From: Acanthaster planci
Taxonomy: Eukaryota; Echinodermata; Asteroidea; Valvatida; Acanthasteridae
Assembly: GCF_001949145.1 (NCBI RefSeq)
Contig: NW_019091362.1
Span: 490,655-554,654 of the forward strand
Direction: 5' to 3'
DNA: 64,000 bases
Shown here one piece after another: positions 1 to 11,619 of this stretch. The notes beneath the pieces are model-generated. The model had not been told where the DNA came from, did not search any database, and was given only the letters and a program-made list of their open reading frames with translations. Each line of letters opens with the position of its first letter. Position 1 is the stretch's first letter. A program made the translations under genes and the position numbers.

Positions 1-2
1 AA

Positions 3-338
3 GTGGATGAGCCAAATGTTACTGCATCCACCTATGCAACCACTTGTCAGAGTCCTCAGAGGGACCAAATCAAGAGCAGGGACCTTGATAAACTAGAGAT
101 GGCAATGCAAACCAAAGAGACAGCGATAATCGACGATGAGGATGAAGAAGAAGAGGAGGAATCAGAGGAAGAGACAGAGGACCAAGAGATGGATACCAAA
201 GAGCTGGAGCTGCAGCTGAGCCAGGAGGCTCTGAATATCATAACTGGGAGGGGGAAGTCTTCTTTCATTGAGATTATCGATTCAGCTCAGGAAGATGAAG
301 ACGAGGATGAGGAGGCAGCCAAGAAAGTGCTACCACAG
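3..338 (+). CDS. Neurabin/spinophilin-like gene, acidic coding exon (5' partial)
   Basis: The frame is open from the first base of the window to a strong donor (CAG|GTAAGG at 338/339) and gives 112 residues. It is rich in Asp/Glu, with runs at residues about 44-62 and 97-104, plus Ser, Lys and Gln. No fold is evident. A disordered acidic linker is what is expected upstream of the PP1-docking motif in neurabins, the actin-binding scaffolds that target protein phosphatase 1 to synapses and the cortex. The exon ends in phase 0, and the next two candidate exons (7556-7657 and 23983-24081) also start and end in phase 0. It begins before the window, so neither the start codon nor the N-terminal actin-binding region is visible. 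Gene identity comes from the 23983-24081 exon. Linking this exon to it is inference from strand, phase and composition. A different acidic protein cannot be excluded. Confidence 0.65.
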
Positions 339-699
339 GTAAGGAATTTAGTAAGTGTTGTGATGCTGCACACTTGCACCTGTTACATTCATCCCTACAG
401 GTACATGTACATGTACAGGTAGTAACTCGTGATTGTCTCATTGATACCTCACAGAGGTTTACATGTTCATGTATTCATGTGTACCTCAGTGTTACATGTA
501 CCTCATGGCAACTTTATGGAATTTTTGTTCAAGGACAACATTGCTGGACTTACTATGGTCACTTCTGGACTTACCTTGCCATAAGGTTGAAATGCATTGT
601 GGAGACACCAGTACCTCACTGTTAACTCATTACCTAAAGGCTTTCTAATGACTTATGATGTATATAATATCCTTGGCTTTTTAGTCATACTCACAGGAT

Positions 700-1230
700 A
701 ATGTTCAGTACACGTACATGTATACAATGTATGTACATGTATGTATGGTTTACGAGTATGTACCGGTACCAGGATATGCTGGGTACAATGTACATGGTAC
801 CTGTGCCTGCAAATCACATATTGATGCCATCGTCTTCAGGCATATACATGTACATGTACCCCGGTACTAGTACCGGTACCATACACCTGTTACACCATAG
901 ACTAGTTACCTGTACATGTACATGTACTATGCTTTACGCAAAATATGCAAAACTTTACTGAACACATGGTACATGTACATGTGAACCCCTTTTTCTTGTA
1001 CTTAAAACTATTGGCATGTATTGTGTCATACCGGTACATTACCGGTAAGTTCTTGCCGGTACAGATACGTTACATTTGTAATTTGCATAGAACATGTGTC
1101 ACATGTACATGTATATATACAGTACATGTACCGGTACATGTATGCACTGGTAACATACCGGTACAATGTACATGTACAAGAATGTGCAGTATGCCTGCAG
1201 GTGCAAGTGCATGTACACCTACAGACATGT
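700..1230. repeat. TACATGTA / TACCGGTA palindromic repeat cluster
   Basis: Many copies of the self-complementary octamers TACATGTA and TACCGGTA, singly and fused, for example around 850-866, 868-882, 911-927 and 1100-1175. The TACATG part alternates pyrimidine and purine throughout. The cluster stops at the left end of the mariner-type element at 1232. Confidence 0.85.
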
Positions 1231-1231
1231 A

Positions 1232-1421
1232 CAGGGTGTCCAAGAAAAAACCAAACCCTGAGGAAAGGGTTTAATATGCCCAAACCATGAGATATGATTA
1301 TAATGTACATGTATCTCTGAAAAGTAGAAGCAGTATTCTTTCTAATGATACCTTGATGGTATCCCTCCTGTCATGCATGACTGAACAGCATTGTCTTGAA
1401 AATGGGGCATCCGAACTCAGT
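1232..1421 (+). repeat. Left terminal inverted repeat of the mariner-type element
   Basis: It pairs with 2062-2262. The main differences between the arms are a cluster of substitutions that makes TACATGTA here (1306-1313) and a 12-bp insertion of the same motif in the other arm. Confidence 0.8.
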
Positions 1422-1645
1422 TGTAACACTTTGGATGCGTTCCAGGAGCCATTGAGCAAACTCCCGTCTCCTCCTGAGGTTTCCACGCAAAAGTTGGTAG
1501 CGGATATGCATTCAGGTATGGATGGAACTGCAGGTCTAACTGCGTTATGTGGATAAACGAAGAATGGGACAGTCAAGGTCCATTCCTCCTGCAACTGGTT
1601 CCCCTTGGCTGTTCGACAAGTTGCTGTCGAACGGCAGCAGTGTTT

Positions 1646-1867
1646 TCAGGAGTTCGGCACTGTGCGCCTCCTTCCCGAATGACCCTTATTCAAATTAAGG
1701 CTTGTCCCATGTTCTCGGTATTTGCGCACATTTTCCCAGATGGTCGACTTTGCCGGTAGATCCCTATCAGGGAAGGCTTCCCTAAATGCAGCTTGGGTGG
1801 CTTGAAAGCTCTTGTTTTCAAAACATTTTGTCACGACAAACACTCTTTGCTCTTTGGTAAGTTGCAC
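1646..1867 (-). pseudogene. Transposase N-terminal fragment (DUF4817-type HTH domain)
   Basis: A 73-residue open frame starts MQLTKEQRVF and contains KSFQATQAAFREAFPD, KSTIWENVRKY and NLNKGHSGRRRT, the conserved pattern of the DNA-binding domain of mariner-like transposases found widely in invertebrates. It ends in a stop right after the GRRRTV block. Further downstream on the same strand, other frames continue the family pattern (residues like ENTAAVRQQL and SSFIHITQLDL), so the gene is frameshifted and then truncated. It is non-functional, and its presence identifies the surrounding element. Confidence 0.8.
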
Positions 1868-2061
1868 TATGTTGCAGACTTGCTGTCATGCTTCGAACAC
1901 TTTTCAACACTGCACTGGCCTACCGGTACCTCAGGGCAAGTCAACACATTTAAACCAGATTATTGCATAACTTGAAAGTGACAAAAGGCAATCTTCCGTC
2001 CTCAAGATGACCTTTGGTTGTCACCTTCAACCAGGACAACCTCATTCACTGGTTTATCCAA

Positions 2062-2262
2062 GTGAGTTAGGATGCCCCATTTTCAAGACAATGCTGTTCA
2101 GTCATGCATGACAGGAGGGATACCATCAAGGTATCATTAGAAAGAATACTGCTTCTCCTTTTCGGAGATCCTTATACATTATACTCATATCTCATGGTTT
2201 CGGCATACATGTACATGCATTAACCCCTTTCCTCAGGGTTTGGTTTTCTCTTGGACACCCTG
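2062..2262 (-). repeat. Right terminal inverted repeat of the mariner-type element
   Basis: This arm is the complement of 1232-1421, but carries 12 extra bases (2207-2218, acatgtacatgc) that have no counterpart in the left arm. Confidence 0.8.
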
Positions 2263-2300
2263 TACAATGTACATATGTACATGTACATGTACCTGTACAG
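2263..2300. repeat. TACATGTA cluster directly at the mariner right flank
   Basis: Alternating ACATGT units begin within a few bases of the right end of the element, as they also do on its left side. The element therefore appears to have inserted into a pre-existing palindrome cluster. Confidence 0.7.
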
Positions 2301-4251
2301 ATTGTAAACTCAACGATTGACTCAGTGGCCAAAGGTTATTACAGGTATGAATCACAGCGTACCCAGTATGGCTAACTGTTGGGGTTGCATGGATATTGAC
2401 TGGTAAATATTTCACACCTTGACACAGGTCGCCACCCATCATCAGTTCTTCATAAAAGCGAACAATAATGCACTAAGGCCCCATGTACATGTACCGGTAT
2501 GCCTGTAGTATTTACTGCTTAACATTCAGCCTAATATCGGCATAGTTGATACTTGGTACATGGTGTTCACGCCATAAAAATTATTAATAGGGAGAAAAAT
2601 GGAAACAGCTGTGTACTGTACCATTTATATATAGTCTCTTTTATTGTTTAAAAACATTGTCTGCTGTTGATATTCAGATGTACCGGTACCCGTCCCGGAA
2701 CCGGTACTCGTACATGCGTACATAAGGAAATTAAGCAGATAAAATTAGAAGTTTGGAATGTACTGTTCATGGGAATAAAACAGGTACAGGTGCATGTACA
2801 TTGTACCGTACATAATGTACATGTATGTACTGGTACATGCATCATTTTTCTTTTTACATGAGGTTTTCCCGGGGATGGAGTGTCAAATGAAATCCCTTTT
2901 TAATGTAAATTGTGTCCTGGTAATTTTGAAAAGTTTTTACTTCTAAAAATGGTCTTTCTATGAAAACTACTGGTACATTCCTCTATGCACAACACCATGG
3001 TCATGTCAACTGGCGTTTGTACATTTACTGGTACTATACACTACGCGTATCATACTGCTTTGATATTATTTCCAGAGAGTAAAGTTATGGTTCCTGTCCC
3101 TGGCTTGATTGGAAAAACAATTCAGTAGTTCACTGTTGCTGCAGAAAAAAAGTGTAACAACCCAGGCCTTATTCCAAGGCTTCTTGATAATGCTGTGACC
3201 AAATCGATATGGACAACTTGAGTACATCCTTACCAGCTGGCTTGGGGTTATCAGTTATCAACTGGTATCCATGACAAAAACCTTCAAGATGGATTAGAGG
3301 TTGTATCCAGATTGGGCTGACCTGATATTTCACAGGGGCTAGGCAGGTCAGTTTATTGCCCCTGGCCCCTGGGATTGAGAAACAGGAAAAGCAGTAGTTA
3401 AGGGATGTTTGACTTCATAGTTTACATTCAGTGAGTGGTTCTTATTTGTTCTGTGGATAGATACTTGGTGGTGTACATGTACATACATGTACTGGTACTG
3501 GTAGATTTGTTTGTTTTAGGCCTGCCCAAAACATATTGATAACGAAAGTGCAGTGCAGGTACATGTACATGTATTAGGGATACATTAGGGAACTTCACAT
3601 GCACTCTAATCTAAAGTGAGCAAGTTACAATGTACAGACATTGTAAGTTACACCATAGAGCAAGGACATTACACAGAGTTGTAGTTTAAAAGCTCACTCC
3701 TGATAGCATTATTCTGGGACCTATGTCTCAGGACAATTAATTCCAGATCACAATTTTAGAATGTGCAGTTATTTTTTGATTCCCTGTGCTTGTCAGATGT
3801 AGAAAATTGTATAATTTAGTGCAAGTTACATGTACCTACATGTACCATACATATATTCATGTACAGGTGTGTTGCTGTTTGTCGTGACCCTTGGACAGCC
3901 ACACAGAAACTTGCTGTTGAGACCTGTTTGTCTGAGATAGTGCTCGCCCCACATTAGACTTGAATCAAGTCAGACTTCCCGTTGCTCTTCTCTGGTCAGC
4001 CATCCCTTCACTGTACACAGTACATGGTCATCGCACTCGACTGCTCACGTAACTTCTTATAAGGCGCCCTCATTTGATAGCCTTTCCGCAATATCTGGTA
4101 TCAACGTCAAAGATATTCAATGTGTGTCACCAGTCATGAGTCCGACTTGGCGGATAAGCCAATAAGACCCCCTGGTGATATGTAGTTATTCATAAATCCA
4201 TATGAACGACATGATCCTCCATTTTATAATGCACGAGTATATGGAATTTCT

Positions 4252-4362
4252 ACCAATCAAAGTAGTCAGACTTGTAGACTTGTTCATGATAATGGAGAGA
4301 GTACATGTACCGGTACATGTATGAATGATGTAAAAACAAGTCTGGCAATTTGATTGGCTGCT
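4252..4362. repeat. Imperfect inverted repeat around a TACATGTACCGGTACATGTA palindrome
   Basis: An arm containing CCAATCAAA and CAGACTTGT (about 4252-4277) is repeated in reverse complement at about 4337-4362 (ACAAGTCTG and TTTGATTGG). A perfect 20-bp palindrome, itself built from the dispersed motif, lies between the arms. It may be the core of a foldback element whose outer limits I cannot define. Confidence 0.5.
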
Positions 4363-5583
4363 ACCTCTTTTGGTAGATGAGCTACTTCACTGTGTACAAA
4401 TGGTTGGCAGATTCGTCAAGTCGCGATTTCTCAACTCCAGTAATAAGTGGACACGAGAGGGCGTGAAGTAAGTAATGCCACGCAGTGCCTCCATATCCAA
4501 AGCATACCGGTACATGTAAATGCAGACGTCACGGAGGATCCCAACTTGAGTCAAGTCTAGCCCCACGTCTATAATGTACATCATGTAACAGGATACTCAC
4601 TGTTTTTCACAAGTTGCATTAAGTGATTGTACCTGTACCACAGTATTGTGGATGGGTCATTGCATTGTCTGCCTTACATGTGAAAGAAAATAGTTTGGAC
4701 TGCAGGTTACCCCACTTTTCTAGCTGTCTAGAGGAGATATTTCGATTGAACAAATTTAAATGGGCAATGATTTGTGGAGGCGGTAAAAAATTATTTTCTA
4801 GAATGGAATAGTTCACTGCACGTTACCAAACCTCATTCATGAGAGAGCTTTCTCAGCCTGAAGACCATTATGGTCAGACAGATGCATGCATTAATTAAAA
4901 TGGCAGCTCCTTCATTTCCTCCCCCCCCATTCAAGATATTTAATACCTTAATGTTCTGCCAGACTGGTGCCTGCCATAACCATTGTGGAAGCGACATCCA
5001 TCAATTTGTCAAGTCCACTCTTTCCTTCGGAATCCATTATTGAGTTTACCCAGGAGTCCCAGTGGTGTAAAGCAACAACTCTGGAGCCATTGTTCAGGTG
5101 CATCAGCCACAGCTGCTGCTCCTCGTATCTCAAATCTTGTCTCGTCCCGCCTCCCGACGCCTCCTCCCATTACTCCTAATACCACCTTGCCTCTGTTTCA
5201 TCAAACATCCCAGCAGCTATACCATTAGGAGAGATGGTATCAAGTTATGCTCTGATCCCACATAGCCCTTGGCATCAGAGAAGAAATAAGCATTTACCAA
5301 AAAAGTAATTTCAGGGCCAAAGTGTTGCGGTTGTCAAAAATGATTTGCTGTTGTTTTGAATGGAATGGCAAAAGAGACACTTCAGGATAACTGGGCCTTT
5401 GTGATTTAAAAAAAAAATGAAAAAAAAATGGGAAGAGTTTACTAAAGAAAGAATAATTTCAAAATTACAGAATGGAAATTTTCTTTTGTGATACCAGCAT
5501 ACACCATATCGCTGCAATTTTGATTCAGAGGAGATGTTACACTGTACATTAACTACTGGTACTGGGACATACATGTACGTATT

Positions 5584-5634
5584 GATTACACCATAAGGTT
5601 GATTACACCATAAGGTTGATTACACCATAAGGTT
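5584..5634 (+). repeat. 17-bp tandem repeat, three perfect copies
   Basis: The unit gattacaccataaggtt occurs at 5584-5600, 5601-5617 and 5618-5634 with no mismatch. The identity implies recent expansion. Confidence 0.9.
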
Positions 5635-6049
5635 GCCTTACTCACCAAAGCATTTCCACATGTTCTATGAGGATCCTTCCAGATACTGCCAAAAATCCAG
5701 CATTCTCCAGTAACCTACTAGTATCAGCAGGTTCAATTATAAGGAATGGACCACTATTGGTATAAGTTCTGAAATTCTAGGAAAGCCAGGTCACAGTGAG
5801 GTGTTGAATTTCTTGGATTTGGACAGATAAATTATGCTGTACATGTACATGTATTTTGGTCACATGTACATGTGTGTTTTTATATGGGAAGTAATAATAC
5901 TCTCCCCCGTAATGTTTTAACTTTTAGGGATTTTCATCGGAGAATTTGGATTTTGGAAACATGTGGACTTTGAAGTGCTTACTGTACCCGGTAGATAAAT
6001 TATACGTACCAACCGATATGATTATTGTGTTCTTTAGTATATTATGTTA

Positions 6050-6540
6050 AACTTTGTTTAGCCAACTGGTACCAGTACATATCATTAGGGGGGTGATGTA
6101 CATGCATGTACGGTAAGTACGGGTATTGCAAAATCCTCAATACATGTATGTACATGTACATGTACCGGTAGTTGAATGGGACTGTGATTTTCATGTACAT
6201 GTACATGCACCGGCAGAAGTCAGTCATTTCTTGGCACAAAATCAAATGAGGATGTTAAAATCCATATCAGAAGCTGTATAATTAAATATTGTAAAAAAAA
6301 TAACTTTGTGTGCAATGTACTCACAAAGTTTGAGATTACATGTATTTTTCACACCAGCACTTGAATAGCTGTGCAAGTATTGCGCTGGAGTGGAAGCTCT
6401 TAAAGTTTACCTGGTACATGTACATGGGTACCGCTCCATACATGTGTACATGTACATACATGTACATGTGTGTTAATTCATATTCAATAGCAGTCAACAG
6501 AAGTACAGTACATGTACATGTAGTACTGGTACAGTACAGT
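6050..6540. repeat. TACATGTA / TACCGGTA repeat cluster
   Basis: Dense motif copies at about 6138-6170, 6190-6210, 6413-6475 and 6505-6535, separated by unremarkable AT-rich DNA. Nothing else is recognisable. Confidence 0.8.
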
Positions 6541-6789
6541 ATGCTCTAGCTTGTAGTCTGTGGGATAGATAAATTACCATGGTTTCCAGCTCAAAAAAGG
6601 CATGTGCAATTATTTGTTATGGTTATTAAAAATAGTTGGCATTCATAGCTACAGTCGTCATGTCAGCTCCCGTTACAGTTTTGATCATTAACCTGTCAAG
6701 CTGTTGTCATTGAAATGAAATTGATGGTCAGTGTTTTGGCAGAATTGTGTGATTGATTTTGGTAGATTATTCTGGTAAAGTGCAAATAT

Positions 6790-7015
6790 CCCATATGTAC
6801 CTACATGTACACATACATGTAGGGCGCATACATGCACACTGTACATGTACATGAATGTACAGTTGAATTCTAGAGTAAAACTGCAGTGACTGGAACGTTT
6901 TATGTTGAAGCATAAAAAGTCGAAAATTGAACCAAATACGGTATTTTTTGTGCATGTGTAAAAAGTTCAGGTACCATACCTGTCCCATACATGTAGCCTA
7001 CATGTATTTGTACAG
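6790..7015. repeat. TACATGTA repeat cluster
   Basis: Copies at 6795-6825, 6840-6860 and 6985-7010. No coding signal. Confidence 0.75.
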
Positions 7016-7555
7016 TTGATGTTTTCTACTGTATTTGATAAAAGGAAGTTAAAGAAGAGATCTGTCTAAATATTCACCTTGCTCATAGGAACAAGATGAC
7101 AATACATGTATGCACTGAAAATAATACAGTGACAGAAAATATACGTTACAGGTAACTACAAATTGTAATCATAAAAAATAAGTATTGATGAAATGGAATA
7201 CAGATCCCAGAAAGTTCCTTTAATGTTCCACCAATACTGGCATCTTAAGTTGATATTTTGAGCATAGCGTATGAGTACATTCATGTACATGTTCATGATG
7301 TTTTACAAGTGTGCATACCTTAGTAGGCCCTTCTGGTACTTGGTATGCCAGACAGGATGTCTGTACTCTGTAGGGTCGTTGGTAATATTGGTGTGAGAGG
7401 ACACACTGCCCCTTCCTGGAATCCAGTGTTCTAAACTTGGGAGAAAGCAAAGTGAAGGGTTGCAACGGGGAACCTGAAAAAGGAAGAGTTTATCTTCTTC
7501 AGACTGTCCATGATCTTCCCAGTCAGAGCTGGCATTGAGCCTATCCTTCAATTAG

Positions 7556-7657
7556 TTTGTGCCTGGTACAGGTGACCTGTGGGAGGACCCAGACACACCC
7601 AGCCAGTCCAAGGCCAGTAGAGGCAGTGCTAGTGAGGACTTCAAAATCCACACTCAG
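7556..7657 (+). CDS. Probable neurabin-like exon (34 codons, phase 0/0)
   Basis: The frame gives 34 residues beginning FVPGTGDLWEDPD, through SQSKASRGSASED, ending FKIHTQ. It is bounded by an acceptor (cctatccttcaattag|TTT) and a donor (ACTCAG|gtattc). It starts and ends in phase 0, so it fits between the acidic exon and the PP1-motif exon without breaking the frame: ...KVLPQ / FVPGTG...KIHTQ / THVAEL.... The third positions are richer in G/C than the flanks. The Ser/Asp composition suits the disordered linker before the PP1 site. A second acceptor (ggtacag at 7571) would be out of phase. It may be an alternatively spliced exon. The call rests on splice sites, phase and composition, not on recognised homology. 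Confidence 0.55.
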
Positions 7658-7784
7658 GTATTCCAGAATCAGAGAATCACCACCTTCCAAAGAGGAAATT
7701 AAGGAAGATTTGGATAAATCTTTTAATCAGTTGTTTCTATTCCTTCCAAAGAAATTTTATATCCTTCTCCTACCAAGGTCCCAA

Positions 7785-7850
7785 GGTACATGTACATGTA
7801 CATGTACCTGTAGTGTACATGTACAACTGTAGGGTACATATACATGTACC
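7785..7850. repeat. TACATGTA repeat cluster
   Basis: A run of about 22 bases of ACATGT units (7786-7807) is followed by two further copies. It lies 130 bp downstream of the candidate exon 7556-7657. Confidence 0.8.
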
Positions 7851-8640
7851 CATGTGAAGAACATTCTCTAACATTTCTCTGAAGGCCTACTGGTACATGG
7901 CCACACTGAACCAACACACTTTCAGCCCAGCTTTAGGCTTACCAATGCGAGTAGTGTTCTTATAACACCATACTGTAATAAATTCCAGAGCTTACATGTA
8001 AGTCTTTTCATTTGTTCCATTCATCATCTTTTTTAATGCCGTGTTGCACATTATGATTTGGGGATGAATTTTGTTCCAGCTAGCCCTAAAAATTATGGTA
8101 CATGTTTATCACAAGAATAGGCCTATTGGATATTTTACAAATGATACCCATCAACTTGTACACGTACATGAAAAATGTCAGTGGGAGTCAAGTTCGTAAG
8201 GATGTTTGGAGAAACAAACAAGTTAATGGATATTGTAGAGTGTGAACCAAATCTGTTCTTCATATGAGGATGGACGTCAGTACATGTACATTCATTGTTC
8301 TGCTAAATACCGGTGGATCTGGAATGCATACATTTGCTTTCAGTAGAACCTACATGTACAGTATACCTTTACATGTAGCCTCAACACTGGTGGAAGTTGA
8401 CTGTATACCAATTCCAGTTTTCCCACCTTGGCTTTTTTTTTCTTTGGAAGAGCAGACTTGAGGCCATTAGGGACAGACGTTAATAAAATCGACTACATGT
8501 ACCGGTACAATGTACATGTACCTTCACCTAACTCTACGGATTCTAGATATTTTATTGAAGCTTGTAAACGTTCTAACCTTTGGTCAGGATGAGTCATTAA
8601 ATTTCAAACTCTTTATTAACTGACAAAGTACATGTATAAA

Positions 8641-8678
8641 ATCAGTTTCAAGTGAAACTGATTTCAAGTGAAACTGAT
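8641..8678. repeat. 22-bp palindrome with partial duplication
   Basis: 8641-8662 is the perfect palindrome ATCAGTTTC-AAGT-GAAACTGAT. Its right 17 bases are repeated directly at 8662-8678. A small foldback or replication-slippage product. Confidence 0.7.
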
Positions 8679-9354
8679 GATACATGTAAGGAAAGCACGG
8701 ACTTACATTACACTGATGTACATGTACATGTAGGTTGAATTGAGTGTGAGGGACTGATATTTCTTGGCATAAAGGACAAAGTGTAATGTGACTTTTTAAA
8801 AATATCCATTTATGTGAATGAAATACTTCATCCTAAATTTATGCAGTGACTGGATCCTAATTGGTGTTTAAATCAGCTAGGAAGAAATAAACTGAATAGT
8901 TAAGATAATGGTGAGCCTTTAAAATACCTGTCAATGTGAGGGACGGACAGCACCAGCGTGAGCGATAGACATTATGTCAAGTTTCAACAAAGCTTGTTTA
9001 CCTTGCTCTCAACCTTGCATTAATGAAACTGTACTATTTAAACATTTTTAATGTAGGTATCAGTACTAGAACTTTTTGTCAAAAGGATTGTACATGGGTA
9101 GCTTATTTTGCAAGGAAAATTTATCCTTAAGTGACCGATGTCTTAAGAGTCAGACATGGGGAGGACAAATTGTTCCTCACAAGAATTAAAATGCAATAAC
9201 TGCAAACAAAAAACCTGAGATGCAAATTATTTTGCATTTGAATATTGATTGATAATTTTCAATAAATACCGTACATGTGCATTTTATAGCCATTTGGTTC
9301 ATTATGGATATAGACTGGGAGAACGCAGTTTTGATACTAACTCGTTTGGGAGAG

Positions 9355-9455
9355 AGGTCTTGTCTTGTCTTATCAAGGTCTTGGTCTCGGGAGGGCTGGT
9401 TTCGGTCTCGAAAGTGCTGGTCTCGGTCTTGGCCTCAGACTTCAAGGTCTTGGAT
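9355..9455 (+). repeat. Low-complexity GGTCTTGGTCTCGG-type repeat
   Basis: Degenerate short units of the type GGTCTCGG / GGTCTTGG recur through this stretch (ggtcttggtctcggg, ggtttcggtctcg, ggtctcggtcttgg). Similar patches are common in marine animal genomes. The open frames here are a by-product. Confidence 0.7.
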
Positions 9456-9529
9456 ACAACACTGGTAGAATCCCATTTAGTTGATCACAAAGAACATCAT
9501 GATTAATGGCTGTGATACATCAAAGAATG

Positions 9530-9720
9530 TACGGTACATTCCTATACATGTACGTTACTAGCAATGTACATCTGCAAAACCTTCAGACTGTATCCCTGGC
9601 ACATTCACAGTACGTGTACATGTACATGTATATACATGTGTGTACATGAACTTGCAAGTACACTGTACTTGTGCATGTATGTACACTGTACATGTACACA
9701 TACACTGTACACTTTACTTG
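9530..9720. repeat. TACATGTA repeat cluster
   Basis: Many GTACATGTA and TGTACACTGTAC variants, some diverged. No gene visible. Confidence 0.75.
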
Positions 9721-10789
9721 TACTCATGTTCAAGTCTGAACTGGTGCTTTGGTGAGCTGTACTGATAAATGCTCGTCTTGAACTTAAGATACACCTGTAT
9801 TACATGTACTTGGTTTGATTCATTATGGCAACTTGCTTCAGATAAAATGTTACTTTTGCGCAAGGATTATTCATCATTTATATACAGCATGGAGACAAAG
9901 TTGGGGGGGTGCTTGCCCGTCCCTCTGAAAGATGAAAAGCCTCTTTAGAAGTATACGCGTAATCCATTCCGACATGTACACGTAAACGTACATGTACATC
10001 AACCTTATCTCATGTTGCACTCTATGCCTAGACAGTTGGGAGGGCAACAGTGCACAACACTGAAAGATGAAAAGAATCAGAACCAAAATGTTTGAAATAT
10101 AAACAACTTAAATCACCTGTCAAATTGACCATAAATTAATCATTGAATGGAAGCTGTTACAGTACATGTACATGCACCATAGTCAGCAATATACATATAC
10201 ATCTATTGGGAGTTCTACTGTTTTGTTGATCTCTGCATTTTCCTTGTTTTTGTTCAACTTGTCTGTAATCATGCTTCATTTTCTCAGTTTACCATACTTT
10301 GTACCTTTTTATTATTAAATGTTGCAAACTTATTGCAACTAAAAATAGTCACTTTTTAGTCAGTTACAGGTGTATATGTAATGTATGTACATGTACTTTT
10401 ACAGCAGCAAAATTATTCACTTAGACAATTTTGTCAGTTTGGACCACGTGAAGAAGAAAAATATACAAGTATGAAATGCATATGGCCAAACCCATTGACT
10501 TCTTTGCCTGGCCAAGCATTTCTCTTGAATGTACTGGTACGTGTACAATATTGTGACAAGTTGGCCTGCATTCCTGATTTGGGATTGTTTATTTTGCTTT
10601 TTAGAAGAACTTTTGATGTATGGTTAATGTGTCTAAACATTTTGGGGTAATAGAGGGAACATATACACGAGCTAGCTACATGAAGGGTAGTGTAAGAGAG
10701 TTGATAAGCTATCCGGTGGGAAGACTCGATCGTTATTCATGTAGGCATGAACCTTGATGAGATACTTGTACCTTGTATACATTAACTGT

Positions 10790-11120
10790 GTTCATAATAC
10801 ATGTACATGTATACATGGGATGTACATGTACATGTACATTACCATTCTGTCAGAACTACTCTTGAAACGTCGATTTGTACTAGATGTGCTGGTACATGTA
10901 TGGTGTTGGAGCAAAAGATACATACAGTACGCAGATGCACAGTTTGTGGGTACATGTGCATGTATATGTACTTTACGGGTACATGTATGTACCGTACTGG
11001 TACATGTACACTGTATTACATGTGTACACATGAATGTACGGCACAAGACAAGCCGTTGAATTAAATACATAATATTGTACTTACAGGTCATCCATGATAC
11101 TTACATGTACCGGTACACGT
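10790..11120. repeat. TACATGTA / TACCGGTA repeat cluster
   Basis: One of the densest tracts in the window. Copies occur at about 10797-10835, 10891-10900, 10950-10970, 10978-11040 and 11103-11116. Confidence 0.8.
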
Positions 11121-11619
11121 ATCAACATTTTACTATCAGTATCCTGAAATATCAACAAACTCCCATAGGCATTACATTGTTGGAAAGTGCCCATTATTAA
11201 GCATACAGATACATTGTATGCATTTTAGAAAATCTTCATGTTTTAACAATACAAAGGTTCAATATGAAAAAATACTGTTTAGACACGTTATTGATAAAGA
11301 AATGTTTTCTGATCAATGATATTCTCGTGCATGTCTCGGCACCAGGACAAAATTATGTGGGTATAAATGGAACGCTGCGCCATGATGCCAAAAGTTTATA
11401 GTGAAATGAATGCTACCACACGTTATATAGTAGAGACTGTTAGTGGCAATCCGCCGATGCCAGAATGGCTGAAAGGAGTCTCACTGACACATATATGAAT
11501 ATTGATAGATGTATTTCATGGTCAGCCAATCCCAGCACAACGATTGCATGGTTCCAGGATGTGTTTTACACAAGAGGCCTTTGCTTCCAGCTGCACCGAA
11601 GAATGCCCACACCGAAACT

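Larger units (their letters stand above)
1232..2262 (-). mobile_element. Tc1/mariner-type element with ~190-bp terminal inverted repeats, internally deleted
   Basis: The ends are CAGGGTGTCC and its complement GGACACCCTG, each flanked by TA (1230-1231 and 2263-2264), the usual Tc1/mariner target duplication. The terminal inverted repeats are unusually long: 1232-1421 pairs with 2062-2262 at high identity. Inside, the minus strand (1867 down to 1646) encodes the N-terminal helix-turn-helix of a transposase of the DUF4817 type (LTKEQRVFVV near the start, SLNLNKGHSGRRRTV near the end). Beyond it there are only frameshifted fragments of the next region and no DDE/D catalytic core. At 1,031 bp it is too short to be autonomous. 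It lies inside the neurabin-like intron, opposite to the gene. Confidence 0.85.
339..7555 (+). other. Intron of the neurabin-like gene
   Basis: The stretch between the acidic exon and the next candidate exon shows no convincing host coding sequence. It holds a mariner-type element, clusters of TACATGTA/TACCGGTA palindromes, a 17-bp triplicate and an inverted repeat near 4.25 kb. A pocket at 4948-5230 is open and protein-like on both strands and is unresolved. Short ATG-initiated frames here mostly read the ACATGT repeat. Confidence 0.55.

Noticed and set aside
374-1310. Many overlapping short open frames on both strands
   Set aside because: They read the ACATGT/ACCGGT repeats (YMYM, VHVH, TCTC peptides) in different phases. 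No domain and no splice support.
7318-7472. Minus-strand exon-like segment (ttcctttttcag acceptor, ctactaag|gtatgc donor) near the + strand exon
   Set aside because: The splice sites look good, but the peptide is not recognised and no other minus-strand exon accompanies it. Kept only as a remark.
10754-11091. Open frames of 87-101 codons on both strands
   Set aside because: They lie entirely in a TACATGTA cluster. Their residues are the repeat translated.
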